In this document: positions 63,740-64,000 of the stretch, one piece after another
Layout of the letters: every line of letters begins with the position of its first letter
Position numbering within the stretch: the stretch's first letter is position 1
From: CAYVQE01 sp964454005
GTDB lineage: Bacteria > Myxococcota > B64-G9
Reading direction: 5' to 3'
NCBI GenBank assembly: GCA_964454005.1
Contig: CAYVQE010000013.1
Location: forward strand, 1 to 64,000
DNA: 64,000 nt
Notes under the pieces: model-generated
Database searches by the model: none
The model's input: only the letters and a program-made list of their open reading frames with translations
Told to the model about the DNA's origin: nothing
Made by a program: the position numbers and the translations under genes

Positions 63740-64000
63740 GCCCGAGCGTTGTTGAGGCCAGCGTTTGCCCCAAGGGCCCGCTTCTCGATCCGCAGAAATC
63801 GCAGCCGAGGTGAGATATGATGGAAAATCAGGGGCGAGGCGGTCGGCTTGCAGCAGGTCCAGCCGGCGGGCTTCCGAATGCCTGAATATCACCCGGCCGG
63901 TCGATGTCAAACAGTGCCATGTACCCTGGGGCCGCACCGCGAACCGATGCCGCGAAGCAAGCGTCCGTCACGCCAGGCGAAGGCAGCCTGGATCCGAACG
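63740..64000. other. Right-end 261 bp without a supported gene
   Basis: Contains only very short frames on both strands, for example a 21-codon one beginning at 63818. A TATGAT word at 63816 lacks a partner -35. Nothing is called here. Confidence 0.4.

Overview
The window is a 64 kb, very GC-rich (roughly 70 %) bacterial contig from what is most likely a Myxococcota-type (former deltaproteobacterial) organism, probably a metagenome-assembled genome because it carries a 100-N scaffold gap inside a repetitive gene. The case for Myxococcota rests on the gene types: many large Cys-rich exported lipoproteins, MopE-like and choice-of-anchor-D (ASPM/SPD-2/Hydin) repeat proteins, two C-terminal Cys-Gly-Cys plus transmembrane sorting tails of the MYXO-CTERM kind, an eukaryotic-type Ser/Thr kinase with a PEGA domain, strong candidate sigma-54 promoters, and the gene order rpsT-holA-lptE-leuS.

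Layout. 0.1-11 kb is core metabolism and information processing: an MlaF-like ABC ATPase and a Crp/Fnr regulator (minus), divergent thiC, a tRNA-Thr/tRNA-Glu pair with promoter and terminator, mazG, an AT-rich island with DnaA-box-like sites, rpsT, the leuS-lptE-holA operon, and thiD behind a 23-codon leader ORF. 10.5-18.2 kb holds a Lys/Ala-repeat DNA-binding protein, a membrane spermidine-synthase-like fusion, a secreted serine protease behind a near-perfect sigma-54 promoter, a Sel1-repeat lipoprotein, a HEAT-repeat lipoprotein, two small zinc-ribbon proteins and a DeoD-type phosphorylase. 18.5-29.1 kb is a lipid/polyketide locus: an acyl-CoA dehydrogenase, one 2640-residue synthase (KS-AT-KS-ACP-ACP-KR-DH) and its own phosphopantetheinyl transferase. 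29-45 kb is mostly cell-surface biology: a phosphodiester-glycosidase/SLH protein, an outer-membrane barrel, a ROK sugar kinase, a 1153-residue Cys-rich lipoprotein, the PEGA kinase, and two tandem paralogous RcpC/CpaB-domain proteins (one fused to a von Willebrand A domain, one fused behind a beta-helix protein). 44.6-48.5 kb has GNAT, crotonase and a membrane-anchored MutS-like ATPase, then a DinB fragment and an orphan antitoxin-like gene. 48.5-55.5 kb is a tightly overlapping minus-strand operon of exported proteins: lamin-tail-domain lipoproteins, two staphylococcal-nuclease-type lipoproteins and a ComEA-type HhH domain joined to an outer-membrane barrel. 55.7-63.7 kb carries a CheY-like receiver, two large ASH-repeat lipoproteins, a TerB-like protein and a MopE/FGE-sulfatase-like lipoprotein.

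The two systems that look least like described ones are the exported nuclease/lamin-tail/HhH-barrel operon, for which an extracellular DNA capture or degradation role is inferred, and the single-chain lipid synthase, whose two identical ACPs carry Thr where the phosphopantetheine Ser is expected.

Regulation is unusually readable. Many transcription units have a -35 close to TTGACN, a 17-18 bp spacer and a -10 close to TAGNNT or CANAAT. Non-ATG starts are common: GTG for rpsT, leuS and several others, TTG for the phosphopantetheinyl transferase and one lamin-tail gene, and probably CTG for lptE and ATC for mazG. All coordinates include the stop codon. Functional calls come from motif recognition by eye, not from searches.
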